Below are positions 36,773-46,535 of a stretch of DNA of 64,000 nt, piece after piece. The stretch's first letter is position 1. Each line of letters opens with the position of its first letter. The notes below the pieces were generated by a model. That model had not been told where the DNA came from and ran no database searches. It was given only the letters and a program-made list of their open reading frames with translations. This DNA is from Mycolicibacterium duvalii (GTDB lineage: Bacteria > Actinomycetota > Actinomycetes > Mycobacteriales > Mycobacteriaceae). Position numbers and translations under genes: made by a program. The stretch covers positions 3,100,001 to 3,164,000 of the forward strand of contig NZ_AP022563.1 in assembly GCF_010726645.1 (NCBI RefSeq), read 5' to 3'.

Positions 36773-38809
36773 TCAGCTGACCCCATGCAGGTCCGCGCAC
36801 AACAGCACCACCGAACGCGCGCCGACGGGGTACGTCGACCCCGTAAGCGGTTGTGCCGAAGCCAGATCCGCGATGTCGTCGGGAGGGTCGAGCGCGGTGT
36901 CGGCGACCCGGCGCCACGGCAGCTCGGGCGCGGCGACCGGGGGCAGCTCGAACTCCACGCACTCCTCGGAGCTGTTGAGAATCGCGTGCACCATGCGGGT
37001 GCCGATCACGCTGCGCACCGTAAGCGCGAGCATCTGTGAACCCTCCGACCAGTCCGGCTGATGCAGTCGGACACCGTGGAACTCGACCAGCGACCGGGTC
37101 AGGAACTCCCGCAACGGCAGCCCGTGCATCACCTGCGTCATGTCGAGTTCGAGCCGCACATCGATCAGCTTCTCGACGAAACGGCGGATGTCGGCGTAGC
37201 GGTCGGTCAACGACCAGTCGAACCAGCTGATCTCGTTGTCCTGGCAGTACGGGTTGTTGTTACCCAACTGGGTCCGCCGGACCTCGTCGCCCATCACGAT
37301 CATCGGCACCCCCATGGCGATCAGGGTGATGCCCAGCATGTTCTTCACCAGCCGCGTCCGCAGCCGCTCGATCGAAGGAGCATCGGAAGGCCCCTCGACC
37401 CCGCAGTTGGTCGAGTAGTCGTCCGCGGCACCGTCCTGGTTGTCAGCGAGGTTGGCCTCATTGTGCTTTCGGGCGTAGCTGACAAGGTCGTTGAGGGTGA
37501 AGCCGTCGTGGCAGGCGACGAAGTTGATGCTGTGCTCCACCTCGGTGGGACGGCTGCCGAACAGGTCCGGACTGCCCAGGAGCCGATTGGGAAGCAGCGC
37601 CACGGTGCCTCTGTCACCGCGCGAGAACCTGCGGACATCGTCGCGGAACTTGCCGTTCCACTCACGCCAGCGCTCGCCGACGAATGAGCCGAGCTGGTAT
37701 AGACCGGCGACATCCCAGGCCTCGGCGATCACCTTGGTGCCGGCCAGCACGGGATCGCTCTCGATCGCCCAGATGATCGGCGGGTCCGCCATGGGCATGC
37801 CGCGCTGATCCCGGGTCATGGCCGAGGCGAGATCGAACCGGAATCCGTCCACGTGCATCTGATCCACCCAGTGGTGCAGCGCGTCGATGATCATCCGGCG
37901 CACCACGGAGTTGTTGGCGTTGATGGTGTTTCCGCATCCGGTGACGTCGAGATACCGCGCGGGATCCGCCGAATCGAGGATGTAGTAGGTGTCGGCGTCG
38001 AGTCCCCGCCAGCAGAACGTCGGGCCGTCAGCGGGGCCCTCGGCCGTGTGGTTGAAGACCACATCGAGGATCACCTCGATCCCGGCCCGGTGCAGGGCTT
38101 TGACCATGTCGCGGAACTCGTCGAGGGCCCCGAGGGGGTCCCCGCACGAGGCGTAGGCGGCATGCGGGGCGAAGAACGACACCGGGCTGTAGCCCCAATA
38201 GTTGACCAGTCCCGGCGGCGCATCCTGCGGATCGAACGCCAGCACCGGCATCAACTCGACCGCGGTGATCCCCAGCGAGCGCAGGTAGGGGACCTTGGCG
38301 GTCAGCCCGGCGTAGGTGCCGGCCAGCCCGGGAGCCAACCCGCTGGAAGGGTGGGCGGTGAAGCCTCGGACGTGCAATTCATAGATGACGGTGCGCGCGA
38401 AGGGCCGCCCGAGCGGGACGTCGCGCTCCCAGTCGTAACTCTGCAGATCGGCCACCACGCTCTTCATCGCCGCGCGCGAATCCCGTTGCGGGAGCGTACC
38501 GGCCATCCGGCCATACGCTTTGGGCACAGCCACCGCGACGCCGTATGGATCCAGCAACACATTCGATGTGTCACTGACACGCCAGGCGTAGAGCTGCCCG
38601 GGTGCGATGTTGGGGACGGACACGTGCCAGTAGTTCGCGGTCCGGTTGCGTCGCCGGTCCAGCGGTATCACGCGTGCGGGCTGGGCGTCGTCGACGTCGT
38701 CGAACAACAACAACTCCAGCCCCGCGGCAGTACGCGACCACACCGAGAAGCTGGTGTCGCCGTCGACGCGGTGGGCACCCAGCGGATAGGCACGGCCCGC
38801 CCCGGCCAT
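36773..38809 (-). CDS. glgX: glycogen debranching enzyme / isoamylase (GlgX/TreX-like)
   Basis: 678 residues. An N-terminal carbohydrate-binding sandwich ([21 protein letters not shown]) leads into a GH13 (subfamily 11) barrel. The catalytic marks are [10 protein letters not shown] (region I), [12 protein letters not shown] (nucleophile Asp), VIAEAWD (acid Glu) and [11 protein letters not shown] (third Asp). It hydrolyses alpha-1,6 branches in glycogen. Mycobacteria usually carry treX with treY/treZ; here the gene stands between the SecA paralogue and an adhE remnant, so it may be a second copy acquired with this region. Stop and start neighbours are 257 bp (secA side) and 3 bp (adhE side) away. 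Confidence 0.9.
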   Translation of the reverse strand: MAGAGRAYPLGAHRVDGDTSFSVWSRTAAGLELLLFDDVDDAQPARVIPLDRRRNRTANYWHVSVPNIAPGQLYAWRVSDTSNVLLDPYGVAVAVPKAYGRMAGTLPQRDSRAAMKSVVADLQSYDWERDVPLGRPFARTVIYELHVRGFTAHPSSGLAPGLAGTYAGLTAKVPYLRSLGITAVELMPVLAFDPQDAPPGLVNYWGYSPVSFFAPHAAYASCGDPLGALDEFRDMVKALHRAGIEVILDVVFNHTAEGPADGPTFCWRGLDADTYYILDSADPARYLDVTGCGNTINANNSVVRRMIIDALHHWVDQMHVDGFRFDLASAMTRDQRGMPMADPPIIWAIESDPVLAGTKVIAEAWDVAGLYQLGSFVGERWREWNGKFRDDVRRFSRGDRGTVALLPNRLLGSPDLFGSRPTEVEHSINFVACHDGFTLNDLVSYARKHNEANLADNQDGAADDYSTNCGVEGPSDAPSIERLRTRLVKNMLGITLIAMGVPMIVMGDEVRRTQLGNNNPYCQDNEISWFDWSLTDRYADIRRFVEKLIDVRLELDMTQVMHGLPLREFLTRSLVEFHGVRLHQPDWSEGSQMLALTVRSVIGTRMVHAILNSSEECVEFELPPVAAPELPWRRVADTALDPPDDIADLASAQPLTGSTYPVGARSVVLLCADLHGVS

Positions 38810-38812
38810 GAG

Positions 38813-40050
38813 CTAACCCGTCGTCTCGCCGTAATACCCCAGCTTCAACAGCGTGGTGATCTCGCTGACCAGCGGCATGCGCGGGTTGGTCCGGTTGCTC
38901 AGATCCTCGAACGCGGTCAGGGCGAGTTCGGGCAGGGCGGCGAGGAATTCGTCCTCGCGGATGCCGTACTGCTGCAGCGACCGCGGCATGTCGAGCTGGT
39001 CGAGCAACTGCTCGACGGCATGGAACAACCGCTCGCGGCTGTCGTCGGGCTCGTGGCCGCCGAACACCAGCTGGCCGATCTGGGCGTACTTCTCCGGGAC
39101 GATGTAGGCCGAGTAGCCCGGCGCGGGCATGAATTTGCTTGGCAGGCTGGCGTTGTAGCGCATCACATGCGGCAGGAAGATGCCGTTGGCGCGGCCGTGG
39201 GCGATGCCGAATTTGGCTCCGACGGCGTGCGCCAGTGCGTGGTTGGTGCCGACGAAAGCGTTCGAGAACGCCAGCCCGGCAAGCGTTGCCGCGTTGGACA
39301 TGTCGGTGCGTGCCGCCAGGTCGTGCGGGTTCTCATACGCCCGGGGCAGCGCGGAGAAGATCAGCCGGACCGCCTGCGCGCACAGCGCGTCGGTGTAGGA
39401 GGAGGCGAAGATCGAGATCACCGCCTCCAGCGCGTGGGTCAACGCGTCGACACCGGTGTCGGCGGTCAGCGTCGGCGGCATCGACGCGGTCAGGCTCGGG
39501 TCGACGATCGCCAGGTCGGGTACCAGGCTGTAGTCGACCAGGGTCTCCTTGTGCCCATCCACGGTCAGCACCGCGGCCGGGGACACCTCCGATCCGGTGC
39601 CGGAAGTCGTTGGAATTGCCACCAATTAGACCCTGTGGTGGTCGGTCGGGAACTCGGCCACCCGCTTGCGGGGGTCGAGGAACGGCATCGTCAGCTCCTC
39701 GAGGTTCATCTCGGGATGTTCGTAGAACAACCGCATCGCCTTGGCGGCGTCGAGCACCGATCCCCCGCCCACCGCGATCACCGCATCCGGCTCGGCGCGC
39801 TGCAGCACCGCCACGCCGCGCCGGATCAGCGCCTCGTCCGGCTCCGGCGTGACTTCGCTGAACACCTGCACGTGTTGGGCCCGCAACTTGCTACGAATCT
39901 GGTCGGCGACGCCGCGTTCCTCGGTCAGCGCGTCGGTGACCACCACGACGGTCTGGCAGTCGAGATCGCGCAGGTTGTCCAGGGCGCCCTCGTTGAAGTA
40001 GGTGTTCGACGGCACCCGGAACCACTGCGGCGGGGTGCGCCGGCGCGCCA
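38813..40050 (-). pseudogene. adhE: C-terminal remnant of bifunctional aldehyde/alcohol dehydrogenase adhE
   Basis: Two consecutive in-frame pieces separated by one TAA (39626-39628). The upstream piece reads [19 protein letters not shown] ... [29 protein letters not shown] ... EFPTDHHRV, and the downstream piece [19 protein letters not shown] ... THALEAVIS ... [21 protein letters not shown]. Together they form the iron-dependent alcohol dehydrogenase half of AdhE, including its His ligands. The acetaldehyde dehydrogenase half is absent: homology stops at about 40050, where an IS630-type transposase fragment begins. With no start and an internal stop, this is a dead gene, originally for acetyl-CoA to ethanol reduction. 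Confidence 0.85.
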
Positions 40051-40051
40051 G

Positions 40052-40500
40052 GCCCTGTTCGCCGCCCTGGACGTCGCCACCGGCGAGATCTATGGATCCA
40101 TCCACCGCCGGCACCGTGCAATCGAGTTCAAGAAGTTTCTGACCAAGCTCGACAACACGGTTCCCGCCGAACTCGACGTCCACTTGATCTGCGACAACTA
40201 CTCCACCCACAAGTCGCCGACCATCACGAAATGGCTTGCCGCACAGCCTCGTTCCACATGCATTTCACCCCTACCCATTCATCGTGGCTCAACCAGGTGG
40301 AGCGCTGGTTTGGGTTGCTCACCGACCAGAAGCTCCGCCGCGGCACCCATCGCTCAATCCAGGCACTGGAGAAAGACATCCGCGATTGGATCGCCGCCTG
40401 GAACGACAACCCGCGCCCGTTCAACTGAGCCAAAACCGCCGACGAGATCTTCGAACGACTCGCCTCATATCTTCAACGAATTCCCGGCGCAGGACACTAG
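40052..40500 (+). mobile_element. IS630-family transposase remnant
   Basis: The C-terminal part of an IS630-type transposase: [35 protein letters not shown] (second Asp), [21 protein letters not shown] (Glu). The first catalytic Asp is missing with the N-terminus. The reading frame shifts by one base at about 40250 (one G lost after CCTC) and a TGA at 40426-40428 replaces a Trp. The natural end (RIPGAGH, stop at 40498-40500) remains. The fragment cuts the adhE gene. Confidence 0.85.
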
Positions 40501-40667
40501 GACGTGCTTGCTCTCGGTGTCAGCCCGGCCATCGATGAACGAAACCTGCATCCGCAACGCCACCCGAAGTCGCGTAAACACAAACCCGTGTTATGTTCCG
40601 GGGTCGAGGCGCTACGCAAATTTGCCGAATGTGTGGCCCGAACCCACCGCACGCGGCATCGCTTGGA

Positions 40668-40692
40668 CCAGAAAATTGTCTATACTCAATGG
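40668..40692 (+). promoter_or_regulatory. GntR promoter with leaderless start and operator-like motif
   Basis: TATACT at 40681-40686 is a good -10 element, six bases before the GTG at 40693, so the transcript probably starts at or next to the start codon (leaderless). The overlapping 40668-40683 (CCAGAAAATTGTCTAT) matches 13 of 16 positions of the palindrome core at 45374-45389, upstream of the operon that GntR presumably controls, so GntR may regulate itself. Confidence 0.55.
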
Positions 40693-41373
40693 GTGAAACC
40701 AACGGCTGCCACCCGTAGGCGCGGGCCGCTGATGCGCCTCAGCGACCTCGCCGCAGCCCATGTCCGTGAGCTCATCGTCTCCGGCCAGTTGCGCGCGGGC
40801 GAGTTCATTCGCCCCGAGGTGGTGGCCGACGAGCTCGGGATCAGCGCCACCCCGGCCCGGGAGGGCCTGCTGCTGTTGCAGACCGAGGGATTGCTGACCA
40901 TCGAGCCGCGACGTGGCTTCTCGGTCACCGCACTGTCCGGCGAAGACATCCGCGACGTCTACGACGCACAGGCGCTGCTGGGCGGAGAACTCACCGCCAG
41001 GGCCGCGAAGGTGATCAGCGCCGAGTTGGTGGACGAGCTCGAGAGTATCCAGGCCGAACTCGAACAGGCCAACGCGGACAAGGACTTCGAGGCTGTAGAG
41101 CGGCTCAACCACCGCTTCCACGAGACGATCTACCGACTGGCCGGCTCACGCAAGATCCGCTGGCTGGTCAAGGCCACGCTGCCCTATGCGCCCAGGAAGT
41201 TCTTCCCCGCGGTGGAGGGATGGCCCGAGGCGTCCGCGAAGGATCACCGAGCCATCATCGAGCACCTGCGCACCGGTGATGCCGAGGCGGCACGGGAGGC
41301 CATGGCCCACCATGTGCGCCGGGCCGGCGCCCTGTTGGCCGAACACCTGACGGCCAGCGGCACTCTGGGTTAG
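40693..41373 (+). CDS. GntR-family (FadR/FCD-type) regulator
   Basis: About 226 residues from GTG 40693 (ATG 40732 is an alternative). The winged-helix HTH ([46 protein letters not shown]) is followed by an FCD effector domain (residues about 85-215) with the characteristic [18 protein letters not shown] domains bind small carboxylic acids or acyl-CoA. It is convergent with the catabolic operon 41381-45354 (7 bp between stops). A shared motif lies at its own promoter and before the operon's first gene. Likely a repressor of that operon released by a pathway intermediate. Confidence 0.88.
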   Translation: MKPTAATRRRGPLMRLSDLAAAHVRELIVSGQLRAGEFIRPEVVADELGISATPAREGLLLLQTEGLLTIEPRRGFSVTALSGEDIRDVYDAQALLGGELTARAAKVISAELVDELESIQAELEQANADKDFEAVERLNHRFHETIYRLAGSRKIRWLVKATLPYAPRKFFPAVEGWPEASAKDHRAIIEHLRTGDAEAAREAMAHHVRRAGALLAEHLTASGTLG

Positions 41374-41380
41374 TGCAGGG

Positions 41381-42190
41381 TCAGCGCACCGCAAGAATCC
41401 GGCGCGCCCGTTCCACCACCGGCACATCGATCATCCGACCATTGACCGCCACCGCGGAACCGTCGGATCCTACGGCGGCCGCCACCACCTCGGTGGCCCA
41501 CGCGATGTCGGCGTCCGTCGGTGCGGCCGCCCGGTGCACCGCGGCCACCTGGGCCGGGTGGATACACAGCTTGGCGGCCATGCCCAGGCTCCGGGCGTAG
41601 CGGAAATCGTCTGTCACCGTCTCGGTTTCGGTGAACACCGTGGTCACACCGTCGATGGGCGGAGCCAGCCCGGCGGCGGCCGACGCCAACACCAGCAGCG
41701 TGCGGTGCAACAGCAGCGCATCGCGGTGGTCAGGATCGACACCCAGTTCGTTGCCCAGATCGATACTGCCGAACGCCACCCGCGCCACCCCGTCGACAGC
41801 ACACAGCTGATGTACGCCCGCCACCCCGGCCGCGGTCTCGATCAGCGGCACCACCGGTGCTCCGGGCGCCAGCTCGGTGACCCGCTCGAGCTCTCCCACC
41901 CGCTCGGCTTTGGCCGGCATCACCGGCACCCGGAACTGCGCGACCATGGCCAGATCATCGTCATGCCAGGGCGTTCCGGACGCATTGATACGCACCATGG
42001 CCGTGTTCCCCGCGGCCAGCCAGGCCGCGGTGTGCTCACGCGCGCTCGTCTTCTCGTCCGCCCCGACCGCATCCTCGAGATCGACTATCACGATGTCAGG
42101 TTGCGCGGCAACCGCTTTGGCGAACCGTTGGGGCCGGTTTCCCGGAACGAAGAGCAGCGAGCGGGCGTTGCGAACCGTGTCGGCGTTCAC
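41381..42190 (-). CDS. HpcH/HpaI aldolase / CitE-like acyl-CoA lyase
   Basis: 269 residues of the CitE family: LLFVPGNRPQRFAKA, IVDLEDAVGADEK (metal and substrate residues), VRINASGT, PLIETAAGV, FGSIDLGNELGVD and AKLCIHPAQVAAVH. Family members split 3-hydroxyacyl-CoA such as citramalyl-CoA or malyl-CoA, giving acetyl-CoA plus a keto acid. As the last gene of this operon, it would perform the final cleavage, for example citramalyl-CoA to acetyl-CoA and pyruvate. The ATG at 42190 overlaps the previous stop (ATGA). The substrate is inferred from neighbours. Confidence 0.85.
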   Translation of the reverse strand: MNADTVRNARSLLFVPGNRPQRFAKAVAAQPDIVIVDLEDAVGADEKTSAREHTAAWLAAGNTAMVRINASGTPWHDDDLAMVAQFRVPVMPAKAERVGELERVTELAPGAPVVPLIETAAGVAGVHQLCAVDGVARVAFGSIDLGNELGVDPDHRDALLLHRTLLVLASAAAGLAPPIDGVTTVFTETETVTDDFRYARSLGMAAKLCIHPAQVAAVHRAAAPTDADIAWATEVVAAAVGSDGSAVAVNGRMIDVPVVERARRILAVR

Positions 42191-43038
42191 GCGTACCCGG
42201 CGGTGGCGTTGGCGTGCACGGTCCCGGCGCCGGAGATCACCGACAGGTCTGCGGTGGTTCCGTCGGAACCGGGGGTGCCCTGCGCGCGGATCGGGTCACC
42301 GACGAACACCGGTCTGGAGAGCCGGAAGTCGAAGCTGTTCAACGTCTTGTCGTTCCTGGTCCGGGCGAGTTCGGACATGTACAGCGCGAGCAGCGGTCCG
42401 TGTACCACCAGCCCGGGGAAACCTTCGACGGCCGTGGTGTACTGGTGGTCGTAATGGATGCGGTGCGCGTTGGCGGTCAGCGCACTGAACCGGAACAGCA
42501 GGGCCGGATGAGTGTGCGGTTCGGTCACCCACGGCGCAGTGGCCTTCTCCAGTGGCTCGTCGACCTTGGCGAACGGGGTGGCGGCACCGGAATCACTGCG
42601 GTACACCAGGTCCTGCTCCTCGGTCATCCGTGACCGGCCGTCCTGTGTGATCTCGTTGCGCACCGTGACGAAGAGCAGTTCACCGGTCTTGCCCTGCTTG
42701 ACCTTGGTGGTCACCACCTCGGAGGTGCGGGTGGCGGGCCGGCTCAGCAGTGCGGGCTCGTGGATGCGCAGACGGGCACCGGCGAACATCCTGCGACGGT
42801 GCGGGATCGGCGGCAGGAAGTGCCCATCGCGCGGATGCCCGTCGTCACCCAGCTCGGCAGTGGGTGGGAATTCGGTGAAGTAGAACCAGTGCCACATCGG
42901 CGGCAGTGCGTCGCCGTCGCCGACGGTGATGTCCAGGTCCAGGGTCGCGGCGAACTGCCTGGCCGTGTCAGCGCTGAGAACCTCTGTGCTGCTGAGTGGT
43001 TTGGGCTTCCAGTCCTGGGTGTACTCGTCCAGGGACAT
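42187..43038 (-). CDS. MaoC/FAS1-type hydratase (mesaconyl- or itaconyl-CoA hydratase-like)
   Basis: 283 residues. The N-terminal half is an FAS1-like MaoC domain with MWHWFYFTEF, HPRDGHFLPPIPHRRRMFAG; the C-terminal half is the hot-dog domain with RIHYDHQYT and FPGLVVHGPLLALYM. This is the layout of mesaconyl-C4-CoA hydratase (Chloroflexus) and itaconyl-CoA hydratase (Ich). It would form citramalyl-CoA for the CitE-like lyase. The ATG at 43038 has AGGAG upstream. It overlaps its neighbour on the 3' side by 4 bp and lies 1-2 bp from the CoA-transferase stop. Confidence 0.82.
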   Translation of the reverse strand: MSLDEYTQDWKPKPLSSTEVLSADTARQFAATLDLDITVGDGDALPPMWHWFYFTEFPPTAELGDDGHPRDGHFLPPIPHRRRMFAGARLRIHEPALLSRPATRTSEVVTTKVKQGKTGELLFVTVRNEITQDGRSRMTEEQDLVYRSDSGAATPFAKVDEPLEKATAPWVTEPHTHPALLFRFSALTANAHRIHYDHQYTTAVEGFPGLVVHGPLLALYMSELARTRNDKTLNSFDFRLSRPVFVGDPIRAQGTPGSDGTTADLSVISGAGTVHANATAGYA

Positions 43039-43039
43039 C

Positions 43040-44203
43040 TCAACTCCTCGTGTCGACGGTGTGGCCGAGCTCGGCCAGGATCGCGTCGGTGTGCTCGCCC
43101 ACCGCCGGCACCGGATCCATCCGGGCTTCGACTCCGAGGTCCAGCGGCGGAAGCAGCGCCCGGATGGGCCCGTTCTCGGTGTCCACCGCACGCCACCGGT
43201 CCCGTGCCTCGAGTACCGGATGCTCGAGGAACTCACCGACGGTGTTCACCCCGGCGAACGCGATCCGCGCAGCGGTCAGGCGGGCTTCCAACTCAGGACT
43301 GGGCGTGGTGCCGAACACGTCGGAGATCACCGTGTTGACCTCGGTGCGGTGCGCCACCCGTAGCGTGCTCGACGCGAAGCGCGGGTCCTGGGCCACCTCG
43401 GGGCGTTGCAGCACCGTGGTGCAGAAGCGCGACCATTCCGGTTCGTTCTGGACGGCGATCAGGATGGTGTGCCCGTCGCCCGCGTCGAAGGGCCCATACG
43501 GCGCGATGGTGGCGTGCTGGGCACCGAACCTACCGGGTTGCCGACCTGCTCCCGCCGTGAAATGGGCGGGCTGTCCGACCCATTCGGCCAACGCTTCGAA
43601 CAGCGACACCTCGATGGTGGCCCCTTCGCCGGTCATCGATCGCCGGTACAACGCGGCAAGCACACCGCTGAACGCGTACATACCCGCTGCGACATCGGCG
43701 ATGGACACACCCACCTTGGCCACCTCGTCGGGTGTACCCGTCAGCGACACCAGCCCGGTCTCACACTGCACCAGCAGGTCGTAGGCCTTGCGGTCGGCCC
43801 ACGGTCCGGTGCTGCCCCAGCCCGTCACCGAGACCACGATCTTGCCCGGGTCCTTGTCCCGGATGGCCTCGGCCGACAGGCCCAGGCGGGCCGCCGCACC
43901 GGGGCCCAGGTTCTGGACGATGACGTCGGCCTTGTCGGCCAGGTCATGCAGAACCTTGTGTCCCTGTTCGGATTTCACGTCGATCGCGATGGATTCCTTG
44001 GATCGGTTGAGCCAGACGAAGTAGCTCGATGAACCGTTCACCGAGTCGTCGTACTGGCGGGCGAAGTCACCGGAGTCCGGCCGTTCCACCTTGATCACCC
44101 GGGCCCCCAGGTCGGCGAGCTGGCGGGTGGCGAACGGCGCGGCGACGGCGTGTTCCAGGGACAGGACGGTGATCCCGTGCAGCGGCAGCATGGCAGACCT
44201 CAC
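43040..44203 (-). CDS. class III CoA-transferase (CaiB/BaiF family)
   Basis: 387 residues. Family marks are GITVLSLEHAVAAPFATRQLADLGARVIKVERP, FVWLNRSKESI and the catalytic Asp142 in RKAYDLLVQCETGL. Class III enzymes move CoA between dicarboxylic acids; in related pathways a CaiB-type enzyme makes mesaconyl-C4-CoA or itaconyl-CoA. Here it would activate the C5 acid for the following hydratase. The GTG at 44203 overlaps the previous stop by 2 bp, with ATG 44191 as an alternative. Confidence 0.88.
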   Translation of the reverse strand: MRSAMLPLHGITVLSLEHAVAAPFATRQLADLGARVIKVERPDSGDFARQYDDSVNGSSSYFVWLNRSKESIAIDVKSEQGHKVLHDLADKADVIVQNLGPGAAARLGLSAEAIRDKDPGKIVVSVTGWGSTGPWADRKAYDLLVQCETGLVSLTGTPDEVAKVGVSIADVAAGMYAFSGVLAALYRRSMTGEGATIEVSLFEALAEWVGQPAHFTAGAGRQPGRFGAQHATIAPYGPFDAGDGHTILIAVQNEPEWSRFCTTVLQRPEVAQDPRFASSTLRVAHRTEVNTVISDVFGTTPSPELEARLTAARIAFAGVNTVGEFLEHPVLEARDRWRAVDTENGPIRALLPPLDLGVEARMDPVPAVGEHTDAILAELGHTVDTRS

Positions 44204-45354
44204 TGGTCCAGCCCGCCCCGCTTCACCAGCTGCTTGGCGATGACGCCGCGCTGGATCTCGTTGGTGCCCTCACCCACGATCATCAGCGGGGCATCCCGGA
44301 AGTAGCGTTCGACGTCGTACTCGGTGGAGTAGCCGTAGCCGCCGTGCACCCGCACCGCGTCCAGCGCCACCTCCATCCCCACCTCGGAGGCGAACAGCTT
44401 GGCCATGCCTGCCTCCATGTCCACCCGGGCTCCGGAATCGAATTTCTCTGCGGCACTGTTCAACAGCGCGCGGGCTGCCGACAGCTTGGTACCCATGTCG
44501 GCCAGCATGTTGCCCACCGACTGGTGCTGCCAGATGGGCTTGCCGAAACTCTCGCGCTCCTGGGCGTAACGCAGCGCGTCCTCGAAGGCAGCGCGGGCGA
44601 CGCCGGTGGCGCGGGCGGCCACCTGCAGCCGTCCCACCTCCAGGCCCTTCATCATCTGCGCGAAGCCGTTGCCCTCGGACGCGCCCAGCAACGCGTCGGC
44701 GGGTACCCGGCAGTCAGCGAAGTTCAGCTCGCAGCTCTCGACGCCCTTGTAGCCGAGTTTGGGCAGGTCCTTGGAGACGGTGAAACCGGGCACCTTCTCC
44801 ACCAACAGGATCGACACCCCCTTGTGCGCGGGCTGCGCCGCCGGATCGGTCTTGCACATCAGTGCCACCAGGCCGGCCCTTCGGGCATTGGTGATCCAGG
44901 TCTTGCTGCCGTTGATGACGTACTGGTCGCCGTCCATGCGGGCGACGGTGCGCATCGCCTGCAGATCCGAGCCGCCGCCGGGCTCGGTCAGTGCCATCGT
45001 GGTGCGCAGTTCTCCGGAGGCCATCCGCGGCAGGTACTTCTGCTTCTGTTCCTCGGTGCCGAACATCACGATCAGCTTGGACACCACGGTGTGGCCGCCC
45101 ATGGCGCCGGCCAGACTCATCCAGCCGCGGGCCAGTTCCTCGGTGACGGACACGTAGCAGGGCATCGAGACCTGGCCGAAGCCATACGGTTCCGGAATGG
45201 CGAGGCCGAAGATCCCGATCTCCTTCATCATCTCGATGAGTTCCTCGGGATAGGTGTTGGCGTGCTCGAGCTCGCGCACCACCGGCTTCACCTGCTTCTC
45301 GACGAACTCCTTGACCGTATCGACCAAGGCCTTCTCTTCTGCTGACAGCACCAT
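44200..45354 (-). CDS. acyl-CoA dehydrogenase (FadE type)
   Basis: 384 residues. Domains in order: an N-terminal helical bundle, a beta domain with MALTEPGGGSDLQ and GSKTWITNA, and a C-terminal bundle with GEGTNEIQRG (catalytic Glu about 362). The flavoenzyme oxidises an acyl-CoA to the alpha,beta-enoyl-CoA. In this operon a C5 dicarboxylyl-CoA (for example methylsuccinyl-CoA giving mesaconyl-CoA) is a plausible substrate, but that is inference. First gene of the four-gene operon. The ATG at 45354 has GGAGG six bases upstream, and a perfect palindrome lies just before that. Confidence 0.88.
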   Translation of the reverse strand: MVLSAEEKALVDTVKEFVEKQVKPVVRELEHANTYPEELIEMMKEIGIFGLAIPEPYGFGQVSMPCYVSVTEELARGWMSLAGAMGGHTVVSKLIVMFGTEEQKQKYLPRMASGELRTTMALTEPGGGSDLQAMRTVARMDGDQYVINGSKTWITNARRAGLVALMCKTDPAAQPAHKGVSILLVEKVPGFTVSKDLPKLGYKGVESCELNFADCRVPADALLGASEGNGFAQMMKGLEVGRLQVAARATGVARAAFEDALRYAQERESFGKPIWQHQSVGNMLADMGTKLSAARALLNSAAEKFDSGARVDMEAGMAKLFASEVGMEVALDAVRVHGGYGYSTEYDVERYFRDAPLMIVGEGTNEIQRGVIAKQLVKRGGLDQ

Positions 45355-45371
45355 GCCGCCACCTCCAATCT

Positions 45372-45391
45372 CCATAGAAAATATTCTATGG
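45372..45391. promoter_or_regulatory. palindromic operator upstream of the acyl-CoA dehydrogenase operon
   Basis: CCATAGAA - AATA - TTCTATGG, with two perfect 8-bp arms, 17 bp before the start codon at 45354. The core matches the motif at the GntR promoter (40668-40683) at 13 of 16 positions, linking the GntR regulator to this operon. Confidence 0.7.
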
Positions 45392-45680
45392 AGGCGGTTA
45401 GGCGCAAGGTCCTCAGTGACAACGCTGTGATCAACGAACACCAGGATCGGGCGGAACCCCTACTCGGACTGAAGCCCGATTCCGATCGTCACAAGTGTCC
45501 CGGTATCAGACCCGTCCCCGCCGGCGTATTGATCTATGACATGGGAGAGGAGCGCAGCCACTTCCCATTGCCGCCCGTCGTTATTGTCGAGACCGGCTTG
45601 GCCCCAGTCACCGCGCGGTGATCGCGCTCATCGAAAGTCCTCAGGTGTGCTCGCCGAAATTCCTCACCTGTGAGCAGCGG

Positions 45681-46535
45681 TCAGTGTAGTTGTTGGCGGG
45701 TGCCGGTGGTGGTTCGGCGTAGCGTTTCGGCGGCGGCCTGGTGGTCACGTAGGCGGTAAGACTCGCCGTCGAGGTTGATGACCACCGAGCGGTGTAGGAG
45801 GCGGTCGAGCATGGCGGCGGCGACGGTGGTGTCGCCGAGGATATCGCCCCAGGCGCCTACGCCGCGGTTGGTGGTGATGACGATGCTGGTCTTTAAATAC
45901 CGTTGGGAGACAACTTGAAACAGTGCTGAGGCGGCTTCGGCGGGTAGTGGTAGGTAGCCCAGTTCGTCGATGACCAGCAGGGTCGGTCCGGCGTAGAAGC
46001 GCATGGTGGTTGCCCAACGGCCCTCGATCGCGGCGCGGTGGCAGCGGGCGGCCAGATCAGCGGCGGTGGTGAAGTACGTGCGGTAGCCGGCGTGTGCGGC
46101 AGCTCTGGCGAGGCCGACGCTGAGGTGGGTTTTGCCGGTGCCTGGTGGGCCGATGAGCAGAATGTTGGTTGCCGATTCCAGGTAGCGGCAGGTGCCCAAC
46201 TCGTCGATGAGCTTGCGGTCGATGCCCGCGGCGGCATCGACGTCGAAGTCGGTCAGCGAAGCTGGGGTGGGCAGGCAGGCGAATCGCAACCGTCCGGCCA
46301 GCCGTCGGGCGGTGCTGGCCTCGACTTCGACGGCCAGCAGCCGCTCCAGGGCGACGGTGAGCGAGAGGCCTTCGGCGCTGGCCTGGTCAAGGACCGCGGG
46401 TAGGGCTTCGGCGGCGGCGGCAAGTTTGAGTTCGGCCAGATGTGAGCGCAACCGCTGGTAGCGGCTCGCGACTGCCGACGGCGACTCCTCGGCGGTGGTC
46501 GTGGTGGTTTTCGGGGTGCGGGAGGTGGGAGTCAT
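45681..46535 (-). CDS. istB: IS21 helper ATPase IstB
   Basis: 284 residues. An AAA+ ATPase with Walker A LIGPPGTGKTHLS (about 125-137), Walker B PTLLVIDELGYLP and the sensor region SIVITTNRGVGAW. IstB helps IstA choose target DNA. The N-terminus has a Thr-rich stretch before helices. The ATG at 46535 overlaps the istA stop by 4 bp. Confidence 0.95.
   Translation of the reverse strand: MTPTSRTPKTTTTTAEESPSAVASRYQRLRSHLAELKLAAAAEALPAVLDQASAEGLSLTVALERLLAVEVEASTARRLAGRLRFACLPTPASLTDFDVDAAAGIDRKLIDELGTCRYLESATNILLIGPPGTGKTHLSVGLARAAAHAGYRTYFTTAADLAARCHRAAIEGRWATTMRFYAGPTLLVIDELGYLPLPAEAASALFQVVSQRYLKTSIVITTNRGVGAWGDILGDTTVAAAMLDRLLHRSVVINLDGESYRLRDHQAAAETLRRTTTGTRQQLH

Noticed and set aside
37853..40050. 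Long plus-strand frame running into the IS630 fragment
   Set aside because: Only the part after about 40052 has transposase homology; the rest is antisense to glgX and the adhE remnant.
45388..45621. A 77-codon plus-strand frame starting in the operator palindrome
   Set aside because: No ribosome binding site, no family resemblance, and it runs into the IS21 end.
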